Assembly: GCA_902598485.1 (NCBI GenBank)
Contig: CACKBU010000004.1
Span: forward strand, 32,861 to 96,860
From: an uncultured Pelagibacteraceae bacterium
Lineage (GTDB): Bacteria; Pseudomonadota; Alphaproteobacteria; Pelagibacterales; Pelagibacteraceae
DNA: 64,000 bases
Reading direction: 5' to 3'
Shown: in pieces, positions 52,969 through 61,285 of the stretch
Position numbering within the stretch: position 1 is the stretch's first letter
Layout: every line of letters starts with the position of its first letter
Made by a program: the position numbers and the translations under genes
Notes under the pieces: generated by a model
What the model was told of the DNA's origin: nothing
Seen by the model: only the letters and a program-made list of their open reading frames with translations
The model's database searches: none

Positions 52969-54630
52969 TTAAATATTAGTTTTATATACCCACTGCTCGT
53001 CATAACTTTTTAACTCATTTGGAAGTGGAGCACCTTGGAACATACAAATTCTTAACCATTTGTCAGATCGTGGATCAAATTTTAATGCCCCAAAAAAAGA
53101 TAATTTAAGTCTTAGCATATCAATTGGCATTAAATCTTTACCAATTGTATTATCTTGTATTTCTGAATAAGGAAATTTTTCTACAATGAACGCTCTTCTT
53201 ACAACATGTCTTAACTCAGAATTTGATGTTAAAAACTCAGCAATAGTTAAACTATTTTTTGAGACTAATAATTTGTCATAAAGTTTTTTTATATCTCTTG
53301 CTATTGCTAAAGGTTGTTCTAATTCTGATCCATGTTCTTCAAAACGATCCGCCAATCTAGGTTCTTCTTTATTTTTTGAAATAAACCAAAAGTTTTTATT
53401 ATTTTCTTTTTCTTCAAAATTAATATCTAGAATATTAGGATACTTTGCTTCAATGATATTACGCAATTCTTCAACTTTTCTATGAGTTGGAATATTAAAA
53501 TATTTTTCTTCGTCTGAACTCATTTCTTTTACTAAAGGATTTATAATATCGTTATAAGGTTCCATCATTATTGACACTATGTATTCAATACATTCCTCGC
53601 AAGTATTATCCTCTAACCATTGATAGATTTTGTTAAAAGGATATTCACTCCTAAAATTAAAATCTTTATCTATAAAATTTAAGAATTTTTCAACATCCTT
53701 TAATAATGAAGAAATTTTTTTTTGCTGATATTCGCTATCAGTATTCCAGCTTGTAATATTTTTTAATGATTTTTTTACACAATCAATAAACAAATCACTA
53801 TCTTGACTTTCTACATCTTTGATTTCTCTAATTTTCTTAAGTGCTTTTTCTCTACTTAAAATCCAATTATTTAATAGAGTTGGATGATTGACTATAAATG
53901 GAGCCATACCCAAGCCTGTGGAATTACCTATTCCCAAGTTTTTACAAATATTATCATCTAGCTTAACAGCTTTTTTAGAATTTTTATGATAAGCAACATG
54001 ATTAACTTGATCAAAAGTAAATTGTCTTACCAAATAAACTAACATCATTTCTAATCTAAATGGACCATTTATTTCTTCACGATTTTTAATTCTAAATCGA
54101 TCTGCAAGACCAAATTTGCCTGAGCCATATACTGCTGTAGTCCTATATAAATAGCCAACTTTTGATAATAAGTTTAAATCTGGCTGCTTGCCTTTGCTCA
54201 AACTTTCAACTACATGATTATAAATTCTTACTGATTTGTTTGCTCTCGATAAAGTTAATTCTTTATAAGAAAGTCTACCAACTTCTTGTTTTGGAACTTC
54301 ATTTTTTAATCTTTCAATGTCTTTTTTTGTAGGAACTCCATCATGTAATGTAAAAGCTGCATCCCATTTTGTTGCAATAACTCTGTCTGATCTTTCTTCA
54401 TCTTTGATTTCATTTGCAAAACAAATTAAAGAATAAACTCTTTTATTTTTTTTAAATGAATAAACAGCTTCTCCAAAACCATTTTCATTTAAATTAAATA
54501 AATCTCTTTTATATTCCCACTCTTTAAATTCATTAAGAAAACTTCTTAAAAAAGATAATTTTGATTGATGAAAAGATCCTAGCCTTGATAATTTCATTAT
54601 CTTATTCGGGTCTCTTAATTCAACTTTCAT
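52969..54630 (-). CDS. Conserved hypothetical protein, 553 aa
   Basis: Not assignable by me. A large soluble protein, acidic and basic residues mixed, with no signal peptide, membrane helix or P-loop. Notable stretches: FANEIKDEERSDRVIATKWD (72-91), KVGYLYRTTAVYGSGKFGLADRFR near 158-181, RLEMMLVYLVRQFTFDQVNH near 193-212, and TCEECIEYIVSIMMEPYND with a CEEC pair. It looks like an enzyme-sized single unit. Its neighbours are DUF3726 (2 bp) and an M19-like protein (2 bp), so the four genes form one operon. Confidence 0.72.
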   Translation of the reverse strand: MKVELRDPNKIMKLSRLGSFHQSKLSFLRSFLNEFKEWEYKRDLFNLNENGFGEAVYSFKKNKRVYSLICFANEIKDEERSDRVIATKWDAAFTLHDGVPTKKDIERLKNEVPKQEVGRLSYKELTLSRANKSVRIYNHVVESLSKGKQPDLNLLSKVGYLYRTTAVYGSGKFGLADRFRIKNREEINGPFRLEMMLVYLVRQFTFDQVNHVAYHKNSKKAVKLDDNICKNLGIGNSTGLGMAPFIVNHPTLLNNWILSREKALKKIREIKDVESQDSDLFIDCVKKSLKNITSWNTDSEYQQKKISSLLKDVEKFLNFIDKDFNFRSEYPFNKIYQWLEDNTCEECIEYIVSIMMEPYNDIINPLVKEMSSDEEKYFNIPTHRKVEELRNIIEAKYPNILDINFEEKENNKNFWFISKNKEEPRLADRFEEHGSELEQPLAIARDIKKLYDKLLVSKNSLTIAEFLTSNSELRHVVRRAFIVEKFPYSEIQDNTIGKDLMPIDMLRLKLSFFGALKFDPRSDKWLRICMFQGAPLPNELKSYDEQWVYKTNI

Positions 54631-54632
54631 AA

Positions 54633-55598
54633 TTAAATAGTTTTATAAAAATTGTACCAGTTATTTCCAAGTATTCCATGTGTCTCGGTATCTGAAAAAC
54701 CTACTTTTTTTAGACCTTTTTCAATATTTGAGAACCCTCTTGCATCAAGAAACCAGTCAGGTTGTTTAGGAAAACCTGGTTTATTTTTCGAACCTTCACC
54801 ATAATTTTTACTTTTAGACCAAGAACCATTTCTCATCCATTCAACAACAGTATCTGGATGATCTAAACAAAGATCTGATCCTATTCCTATTTTTTTTACA
54901 TCCATTATTTCAGCTGTTTTTGCTACCATTTCACAAAAACTATCTAGACTACAATTTGTGTTATCTTTTAAGTGATGAGGGTATAATGATAAACCCAACA
55001 TACCACCACTATCACTCAAAATTTTTAATAAATCTGAGGATTTATTTCTTTTAGCTGGATGCCAAAAAGAAGGATTAGCATGAGTAACTGCTATCGGTTT
55101 TTCACTGAATTCAATTGCATCTAGAGTGCTTTTTTCTGCAGAATGTGACATGTCTACCACGAGGCCAACTCTATTCATTTCTCTTATAACCTCACGTCCA
55201 AAATTTGTAACTCCGCTATCTACTTTTTCATAACAACCTGTTGCTAGCAAAGACTGGTTATTATAAGTAAGTTGCATAAATCTGCATCCCAATTGATGAA
55301 CCTTTTCAACAAGATTTATGTCATCTTCAATTGGTGAACAGTTTTGAAAACCAAAAAATATTGCAGTTTTGTTTTCTTTATTAGCTTTATCAATATCTTG
55401 GAAATTCTTACCAAGAAAAATTAAATCAGAATTTTCATGAAATAATTTTTCCCATTTTTTAATTTCAAGTTGTAATTCATCAAAATCTTCATGGTAGACA
55501 ATGGTAACATGGACAGCATCTAATCCGGCAGATCTATTGATCTCAAAGATTTTCCTAGACCAATTACAATATTGAAGATTATCAATTTTATAATTCAT
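54633..55598 (-). CDS. M19 (membrane dipeptidase) family protein with altered metal site
   Basis: A 321-aa M19-fold protein, started at the ATG at 55598 (a TTG at 55619 is the alternative). SHSAEKS with His152, VTHANPS with His173 and GIGSDLCLDHP are typical of renal/membrane dipeptidases. However the N-terminal HxD zinc motif is replaced by Asn7-Leu8-Gln9 (YKIDNLQYCNW), and the bridging Glu by Gln85 (FFGFQNCSP). It may hold one metal only and act on something other than dipeptides. First gene of the DUF3726 operon. Confidence 0.83.
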   Translation of the reverse strand: MNYKIDNLQYCNWSRKIFEINRSAGLDAVHVTIVYHEDFDELQLEIKKWEKLFHENSDLIFLGKNFQDIDKANKENKTAIFFGFQNCSPIEDDINLVEKVHQLGCRFMQLTYNNQSLLATGCYEKVDSGVTNFGREVIREMNRVGLVVDMSHSAEKSTLDAIEFSEKPIAVTHANPSFWHPAKRNKSSDLLKILSDSGGMLGLSLYPHHLKDNTNCSLDSFCEMVAKTAEIMDVKKIGIGSDLCLDHPDTVVEWMRNGSWSKSKNYGEGSKNKPGFPKQPDWFLDARGFSNIEKGLKKVGFSDTETHGILGNNWYNFYKTI

Positions 55599-55692
55599 AG
55601 TATGCTTAACTCTAATCAATATGTATTTTAAATACTATTAATTTTATTGAAATTTTAAGTTAATTTTGAAATAAACAGATTGATCAATTTTC

Positions 55693-56184
55693 ATGAAAAA
55701 AAATAGTAAATTAAAAGTTTCAATCATAATGGGAAGTCAATCTGACTATAAAGTAATGAAACTAGCCGAAAAAACCCTAAAAAGAATTGGAGTTTCATTT
55801 GAAACAAAAATTATATCTGCTCACAGAACACCACAAAGAATGTATGAATATGCTGCAAAAGTTGAGCAAAATAATATAGGAGTAATTATTGCGGGTGCCG
55901 GAGGATCTGCTCATCTTCCAGGTATGGTATCAGCACTTACACGTGTGCCAGTACTAGGTGTTCCTGTTGAAAGTAAAAAACTTAAAGGTTTGGATAGTTT
56001 ATTATCAATTGTACAAATGCCTAAAGGAATTCCTGTAGGAACGCTTGCTATAGGAGAGGACGGCGCTATTAATGCTGCTTTATTAGCAGCAGCAATAATT
56101 GCTAATAATAATTCAAATGTTCGAAAAAAACTTAAAAATTTTAGAACATCGCAAACTAAATCTGTAAAGAAATCTCCAAAATAA
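55693..56184 (+). CDS. purE: 5-(Carboxyamino)imidazole ribonucleotide mutase
   Basis: A 163-aa class I PurE (purine synthesis, N5-CAIR to CAIR). [12 protein letters not shown] (12-23), [14 protein letters not shown] with the catalytic His, [16 protein letters not shown] and [10 protein letters not shown] are diagnostic. Divergent from the M19-like gene with a 94-bp gap that should hold both promoters. One base before purK. Confidence 0.97.
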   Translation: MKKNSKLKVSIIMGSQSDYKVMKLAEKTLKRIGVSFETKIISAHRTPQRMYEYAAKVEQNNIGVIIAGAGGSAHLPGMVSALTRVPVLGVPVESKKLKGLDSLLSIVQMPKGIPVGTLAIGEDGAINAALLAAAIIANNNSNVRKKLKNFRTSQTKSVKKSPK

Positions 56185-56185
56185 A

Positions 56186-57232
56186 ATGTCAGAAATTACT
56201 CTTGGTATCATTGGGGGTGGTCAACTTGGAAGTATGCTTGCAATAGCAGCTAAAAAATTAAATGTTAAAACTGTTGTTTTTTGTGATGACACAGATGCGC
56301 CAGCACAAAATTTTTGCGATCAATTTGTTACAGGAAGTTATGATAATAAAGAAAAAATATCAGAATTTATGAATCAAGTTGATTTAGTAACTTATGAATT
56401 TGAAAATATTCCATTTGAAACATTAAATGAAATAAACAAATTTAAACCTGTTTTGCCTAAGCCATCAGTTAACAGATTAATTCAACATCGATTGGCTGAA
56501 AAAGATTTTGTTAATAAATTAAATATTAGAACAACAAGATATGTTTCAATTGAAAAAAAATCTGACATTGATGCTTTAGAGGATTTTTTACCAGGTATTC
56601 TCAAAACAACAACGCTAGGATACGATGGCAAAGGTCAATATCCAATTAAATCAAGTAATGAACTTGATTCTTTGAATATTGATTTTTCAAAAGGATATAT
56701 TCTTGAAAAACTTGTTAAATTAAAAAAAGAAATTTCAATTATAATTACAAGATTTAGTAACAATAAATATGAAATTTATGAACCAATAGAAAACTCTCAC
56801 GAAGATCAAATTTTAAAATATTCAAAAATACCTGCTGAAATTAATGAAAAGATTTTTAATCAATCTAAAGATTGGGCAATGCTAATTGCTGAAGAGCTTA
56901 AGTATGTTGGAACTTTATGTGTAGAATTTTTTATTGACAGAAATGATAATCTTTATGTTAATGAAATTGCACCGAGAGTACATAACTCAGGACATTTAAC
57001 AATAAATGCTTTTAATGTAAGTCAATTTGAAAATCATGTAAGAGCTGTATGTGGTTTAGAACAAATTCCTTTAAAAAAAATATCTAATGCAAAAATGATG
57101 AATTTGCTTGGCGATCAAATTACTCATTATAGAAATATTCAAAAGTTTAATGAAAATGAATTTTTCTTTGATTATTTAAAAAAAGATATAAAAGAAAAGA
57201 GAAAAATGGGTCATATCACAACTTTAGTATAA
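56186..57232 (+). CDS. purK: N5-carboxyaminoimidazole ribonucleotide synthase
   Basis: A 348-aa ATP-grasp enzyme that carboxylates AIR. LGIIGGGQLGSMLA (6-19), YEFENIPFETL, LKTTTLGYDGKGQ and FFIDRNDNLYVNEIAPRVHNSGH are PurK motifs. Length normal. Pairs with PurE; the GNAT gene begins directly after the stop. Confidence 0.96.
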   Translation: MSEITLGIIGGGQLGSMLAIAAKKLNVKTVVFCDDTDAPAQNFCDQFVTGSYDNKEKISEFMNQVDLVTYEFENIPFETLNEINKFKPVLPKPSVNRLIQHRLAEKDFVNKLNIRTTRYVSIEKKSDIDALEDFLPGILKTTTLGYDGKGQYPIKSSNELDSLNIDFSKGYILEKLVKLKKEISIIITRFSNNKYEIYEPIENSHEDQILKYSKIPAEINEKIFNQSKDWAMLIAEELKYVGTLCVEFFIDRNDNLYVNEIAPRVHNSGHLTINAFNVSQFENHVRAVCGLEQIPLKKISNAKMMNLLGDQITHYRNIQKFNENEFFFDYLKKDIKEKRKMGHITTLV

Positions 57233-57700
57233 ATGTTAAAATCGATAGAAGGCAATTTTGATAATCCAGAAGTTAATGAGCTTCTAACCAAACATTTTGT
57301 TGAGCTTAGAGCTGCCTCTCCAGAGGGAAGTGCTCACGTACTAGATATTCCTGGTTTAAAAGTGCCGTCAATTAAATTTTGGAGCTTGTGGGATGATAAA
57401 AAACTGATTGGTTGTGGTGCTTTAAAATTTTTGGATAAAGAACATGGAGAATTTAAATCTATAAGAATTCACGATAATTTTAGGATGCAAGGTCAAGGGA
57501 TTAATGTAATTAATCATTTAATTAATGAAGCTAGAAAGCTTAAAATAAAAAGATTAAGTATTGAAACAGGAGCAGGTGATTTTTTTATACCAGCAAGAAA
57601 ACTGTTCAAAAAAACTGGTTTCACTGTGTGCGAACCTTTTGCACACTATAAAGAAGACATTAATTCTGTTTATTTAACTATGCTTATTGATGATATTTAA
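57233..57700 (+). CDS. GNAT-family N-acetyltransferase
   Basis: A 155-aa GNAT protein. LIGCGALKFLDKEHGEFKSI is strand 4, and RMQGQGINVINHLINEAR is a motif A (Q/RxxGxG/A) region with slight change (RMQGQGI). The end FIPARKLFKKTGFTVCEPF is motif B. Resembles the ElaA/YedL-like putative acetyltransferases. Acceptor not known. Third gene of the purEK unit. Confidence 0.85.
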   Translation: MLKSIEGNFDNPEVNELLTKHFVELRAASPEGSAHVLDIPGLKVPSIKFWSLWDDKKLIGCGALKFLDKEHGEFKSIRIHDNFRMQGQGINVINHLINEARKLKIKRLSIETGAGDFFIPARKLFKKTGFTVCEPFAHYKEDINSVYLTMLIDDI

Positions 57701-57763
57701 AATATTATTTTAATAGTTGATCTATTTTGTTGACAAAACCCAATAAAATCTAAAGAAAGCCAA

Positions 57764-57785
57764 TATTACTTAATTTTAAGTAATA
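57764..57785. promoter_or_regulatory. Inverted repeat in the cspA leader
   Basis: TATTACTTAA-TT-TTAAGTAATA is a perfect 10-bp inverted repeat 32 bp before the cspA ATG. A TTGACA at 57730-57735 is a possible -35 box for this gene. The repeat could be an operator or a leader hairpin that reports temperature; cspA mRNAs often carry structured leaders. Confidence 0.5.
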
Positions 57786-57817
57786 ATTATATAAAACAAA
57801 AAAGTAAGAAGAAAAAT

Positions 57818-58024
57818 ATGAGTCTACAAGGTAAAGTTAAATGGTTCAATCCAACCAAAGGTTTTGGTTTTATTGAAAGAGAAGATAAAGAAAAAGATGT
57901 GTTTGTACATGTTTCAGCAGTAAGAGATGCTGGTATGAACGGTTTAGATGAGGGTCAAGCTTTGACTTTCGATGTTGAAGATGGTCCTAAAGGTCCTTCA
58001 GCAGTTAACTTAAAAACTGCATAA
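57818..58024 (+). CDS. cspA: Cold-shock protein (CspA family)
   Basis: A 68-aa single cold-shock domain RNA chaperone. [14 protein letters not shown] with RNP1 KGFGFI (14-19) and RNP2 VFVHVS (28-33) are present. AAGAAGAAA precedes the ATG. The gene has its own 117-bp leader with a palindrome and is followed by a long inverted repeat. Confidence 0.96.
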   Translation: MSLQGKVKWFNPTKGFGFIEREDKEKDVFVHVSAVRDAGMNGLDEGQALTFDVEDGPKGPSAVNLKTA

Positions 58025-58036
58025 TTTCACACTTCC

Positions 58037-58086
58037 TATTGGCTGAAAATTTTATTTGTAATAACAAACTCAATATTCAGCCAATA
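58037..58086 (+). terminator. Inverted repeat downstream of cspA
   Basis: TATTGGCTGAA (58037-58047) pairs perfectly with TTCAGCCAATA (58076-58086), and the loop holds a smaller hairpin TTTGT-AATA-ACAAA. It begins 12 nt after the cspA stop. No U tract follows, so it is a weak terminator, or a 3' stabiliser of the cspA mRNA. Confidence 0.6.
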
Positions 58087-58167
58087 CCTTAATTAATAAC
58101 AATCTTTAAACACAATTATTAATTATAGAATTAAATTAAAAAATTAATAAATTAATGAAAAAAAATT

Positions 58168-58914
58168 ATGATTGGAATTTTAGGTGGAATGGGAACTCAA
58201 GCTGGTCTTGATTTTTGCAACAAGCTTGCAGTTTTAAATAGAGGAAAAATAGACCAAGAGTATCCATTATTTATACTTTATAATAAATCAAATATTCCTG
58301 GTAGACCTGAATCTATTGGCTCTCAAACTAAAAATCTTTCCAACAAATCTACAAATAAAAAAAGTAAAGCAAAATATAATAAAGTTTTAAAGAGTTTGCT
58401 CAAAGGTTGTAAGCTTCTGGAAAAGAATGAATGTAAATTTATAGTTATACCTTGTAATACAGCTCATTATTGGTTCGATGATTTGCAGAATAAAATTAAT
58501 ATTCCAATAATCAATATGCCAAAAGAAGTTTTCAAATTTACAAAAAAAAAATGTAAGAAAAACTCCAAAGTTGGTCTATTAGCAACCGAGGGTACTCTTA
58601 AAACTGGAGTTTATAAAAAATTTTTTGAAAAAGATTATCAATTAATTGAGCCATCTCAAAAATTACAAAAAATGTCAGTTAATAAAGCAATTAAATTAGT
58701 TAAAATGGGTAATGTAAAGGCTGCAGCAAAAGCAATTAAACCTGCAATTGATTCCTTAATTAAAATGAATTGTAAAAAAATCATTTTAGGTTGTACAGAG
58801 CTCCCTATTGCAATTTTTGCATTTAAATCATTTAAAAATGTTAAATCCTCAAAAGTTTTCTTAGATCCTAACTTAATTTTGGCTCATTCAGCTATGGTTA
58901 AGCATAAAAACTAG
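58168..58914 (+). CDS. Aspartate/glutamate racemase family protein
   Basis: A 248-aa cofactor-independent racemase-fold protein. The two catalytic cysteines are Cys96 (VIPCNTAHYW) and Cys209 (LGCTELP), each in its family motif, and the start is GILGGMGTQAGLDF. Aspartate racemase is the closest match; it may supply D-Asp or act on related acids. The stop is 3 bp before the next gene. Confidence 0.88.
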   Translation: MIGILGGMGTQAGLDFCNKLAVLNRGKIDQEYPLFILYNKSNIPGRPESIGSQTKNLSNKSTNKKSKAKYNKVLKSLLKGCKLLEKNECKFIVIPCNTAHYWFDDLQNKINIPIINMPKEVFKFTKKKCKKNSKVGLLATEGTLKTGVYKKFFEKDYQLIEPSQKLQKMSVNKAIKLVKMGNVKAAAKAIKPAIDSLIKMNCKKIILGCTELPIAIFAFKSFKNVKSSKVFLDPNLILAHSAMVKHKN

Positions 58915-58917
58915 TTT

Positions 58918-59358
58918 ATGTCTAACAAGACAGAAAAGCCATATGTGTTGAGAGCTGCTGAATTTGTTTATTCAAATATAATAGAAATTAAAAAACAAAA
59001 TCCTGAAATCAATAATATACAAGCTTTTGAAATTTTTATGACTTCTAAGGAATATGACATTTTAAGTTCTGGAGAATTTCATGATAAATGGTTTTTAGAA
59101 CTTAAGAATAATAAATTTATTGACCAAATAACTAAAAAAGAAATAAATCAAGAAACTTTAAGACTTTTAGAACTACAAAAAGATTCTATGGTAAAATTTT
59201 TAATGAAGATACCTAAGCTTTATTATACTAAGAGTCATTTTCCACTAGAAATTTCACAAAGAGCTTTTGATCACTTGTGGAGGGTTTGTGAAAGCTATGA
59301 AATGTGGTGCAAAGAAACTAAACAAGAAAACTTAATATATCTTAATATTATTGAGTAA
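58918..59358 (+). CDS. Hypothetical protein, 146 aa
   Basis: Not recognised. A soluble, mostly helical 146-aa protein with many Lys, Glu and Ile residues and two cysteines (129, 136). VLRAAEFVYSNIIEIKKQ at the N-terminus and ERVCESYEMW-like text (RVCESYEMWCKETK) near the end are its most distinct parts. Three bases after the racemase, so co-transcribed; its end overlaps the convergent hypothetical gene by 11 bp. Confidence 0.68.
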   Translation: MSNKTEKPYVLRAAEFVYSNIIEIKKQNPEINNIQAFEIFMTSKEYDILSSGEFHDKWFLELKNNKFIDQITKKEINQETLRLLELQKDSMVKFLMKIPKLYYTKSHFPLEISQRAFDHLWRVCESYEMWCKETKQENLIYLNIIE

Positions 59359-59734
59359 TATTATTTATATTAAGTATTGACCTAGTAACCTCTATTCGCT
59401 TTTTAAGCAATTTTTGTAAATTTTGATTATCTAATTTTTGTCTAGTCATTTTAATTCTTGTTTCAACTAATTGTCTTAAATCTTCATCAAATGAATTTTT
59501 TTTTATTTTTATATCTGTTTCTTCGATCAACGTTTCTTTAATTAAAGCTAAAGAATTCTTTCCAGTTTCTTTTTCTATACGTTGATTAACTATAAATTGT
59601 GCACTAGCTTTATAGATATTACCTGAAGTAAGAGCAGTTACACCTGGACCAACAAATGAAAGAATGGGCACAAAGCCTGTCAATAAGAAGAAAGACAGTA
59701 TAACTGTTAAAATTCGAAACAATTTAAACTTCAT
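59348..59734 (-). CDS. Hypothetical membrane-anchored protein, 128 aa
   Basis: Not recognised by name. An N-terminal hydrophobic signal or anchor (ILTVILSFFLLTGFVPILSF, residues 8-27), then GPGVTALTSGNIYKASAQFI, and a charged helical C-terminal half (MTRQKLDNQNLQKLLKKRIEV) that could form a coiled coil. Probably periplasmic and tethered. Convergent overlap of 11 bp with the gene at 58918. Confidence 0.68.
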   Translation of the reverse strand: MKFKLFRILTVILSFFLLTGFVPILSFVGPGVTALTSGNIYKASAQFIVNQRIEKETGKNSLALIKETLIEETDIKIKKNSFDEDLRQLVETRIKMTRQKLDNQNLQKLLKKRIEVTRSILNINNITQ

Positions 59735-59837
59735 AGTTGGAACTTAAGTGATTTGGTATTTCATTTCCACTTCTAATTTGTTCATAATAGGTACCGATTT
59801 GTTTGATTTTATTTGATTTATTTGTTTATTAGACAAG

Positions 59838-60686
59838 ATGATTAGAATATTTCCTTTCATATTTATACTTCTATGGTCTTCCGCTTTCATAACAACCAAA
59901 CCCATCATAGACAATAGTGATCCATTTGCTGCTCTAGCTTTTAGATTTGCATTAGTTGCTTTCGGTTTTTTTTTATTTTCAATTTATTCAAAACAAAAAA
60001 TTCTTGTAAGCAAAAGAAACTTTTTAGAGTCTTTTTTTAGCGGTGTCTTGTTTCATGGTTTTTATCTTGGTGGTGTCTTTTACTCAATATCAATAGGTAT
60101 GCCCACAGCAATAGCAGCGTTAATTGTAACCCTTCAACCAGTTCTCACAAATGCATTAAGTGGTCCAATTTTAAATGAGAAAGTATCTATAAAACAATGG
60201 ATAGGTGTTTTGTTAGGATTTGCTGGTGCAGGGCTTGTATTAGGTTTTGATGTTGGTTCTAAAATACCAGCAACAGGATTGATCGCAACAATAATAGCTT
60301 TATTAGCAATTACATTTTCAACTTTATGGCAAAAAAAATTAAGCAACAACTTACCATTGTCTGTAAGTAATATGAATCAAGCTATTGGTGGATGTATATT
60401 TCATTTATCAATAATTATTTTATTTGTAGATCCGTATATTGATTTCTCACAAACTTTTATTATTGCAATGAGCCATCAAATATTTTTGGTGTCATTTGGT
60501 GCATTTACAATATTAATGTTTTTAATCAAACATAACTCAGCAAGTAAAACTGTTTCTATATTTTTTTTAATTCCGGCAACTTCTGCTTTTATGGCATGGC
60601 TTTTTTTAAATGAAGGTTTAACTAGTTTAGATTTAATTGGATTTCTAATTACTTCTATAGGTGTTTATATTGCAACAAGAGATTGA
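59838..60686 (+). CDS. EamA/DMT-superfamily transporter
   Basis: A 282-aa protein with ten hydrophobic segments. FILLWSSAFITTKPIID at the start, SIGMPTAIAALIVTLQPVLTN and LIPATSAFMAWLFLNE-like text near 245 (cited in part) are EamA hallmarks. Not closely similar to the EamA gene at 14157. Exports a metabolite, perhaps an amino acid or purine; cargo not known. Convergent with soxG, 11-bp gap. Confidence 0.88.
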   Translation: MIRIFPFIFILLWSSAFITTKPIIDNSDPFAALAFRFALVAFGFFLFSIYSKQKILVSKRNFLESFFSGVLFHGFYLGGVFYSISIGMPTAIAALIVTLQPVLTNALSGPILNEKVSIKQWIGVLLGFAGAGLVLGFDVGSKIPATGLIATIIALLAITFSTLWQKKLSNNLPLSVSNMNQAIGGCIFHLSIIILFVDPYIDFSQTFIIAMSHQIFLVSFGAFTILMFLIKHNSASKTVSIFFLIPATSAFMAWLFLNEGLTSLDLIGFLITSIGVYIATRD

Positions 60687-60697
60687 AAAATTAAAAT

Positions 60698-61285
60698 TTA
60701 TAAAGACTCGAAGCCAAACTCTAGAGATGCGTCTGTGATAGAATGATATAAAGATTCGCCAAAACTTCTTAAAGCAAATAACCTTACTTTATTTGGATTT
60801 TCACCCAACTTATCTACAGTAAAAGCTATTCCATTGTAAGTTGAGTTAATTGAATTATTTTTATCTAATGTATCAAAATTAAATGGACATCCTTTTTTCA
60901 AAACTTCTATCGTATTATTTCCTTCGATTTCAATAATAGCTCTAGAATGAGATAAATCTGTTACAGCAAAATCTGTATCTTTAAAATTATTTAACACATT
61001 TTTAATTAAATCTTTTTTTGTTGATACTAAAAGCCAGTTTTTTGGTCCATTCCACATAATCCTTGTAGTTTCGTTAAATACTACAGTTAAAGGTTCATTT
61101 TTTAATTTTAAACCATCAATATCAATACCCTCAAATGAAACTGAAGAATTTTTGTACTGAACTATTTGAACAATTAATAAATTTTTAATTTCAGATATTT
61201 TAAGTAAATCATTTTCATTTTTATCTTCATAATCTCCGAATTGCCCTTTTGTATGAACATTTGATAAAGCTGAAATTAATATCAT
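60698..61285 (-). CDS. soxG: Sarcosine oxidase, gamma subunit
   Basis: A 195-aa SoxG. Weakly conserved in general, but position right after soxA (4-bp ATGA overlap) and [20 protein letters not shown] plus [17 protein letters not shown] fit the family, which has a GcvT-like fold without catalysis. It is a structural subunit of the heterotetrameric SoxBDAG enzyme that turns sarcosine into glycine. Here it is the last gene of that operon. Confidence 0.88.
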   Translation of the reverse strand: MILISALSNVHTKGQFGDYEDKNENDLLKISEIKNLLIVQIVQYKNSSVSFEGIDIDGLKLKNEPLTVVFNETTRIMWNGPKNWLLVSTKKDLIKNVLNNFKDTDFAVTDLSHSRAIIEIEGNNTIEVLKKGCPFNFDTLDKNNSINSTYNGIAFTVDKLGENPNKVRLFALRSFGESLYHSITDASLEFGFESL

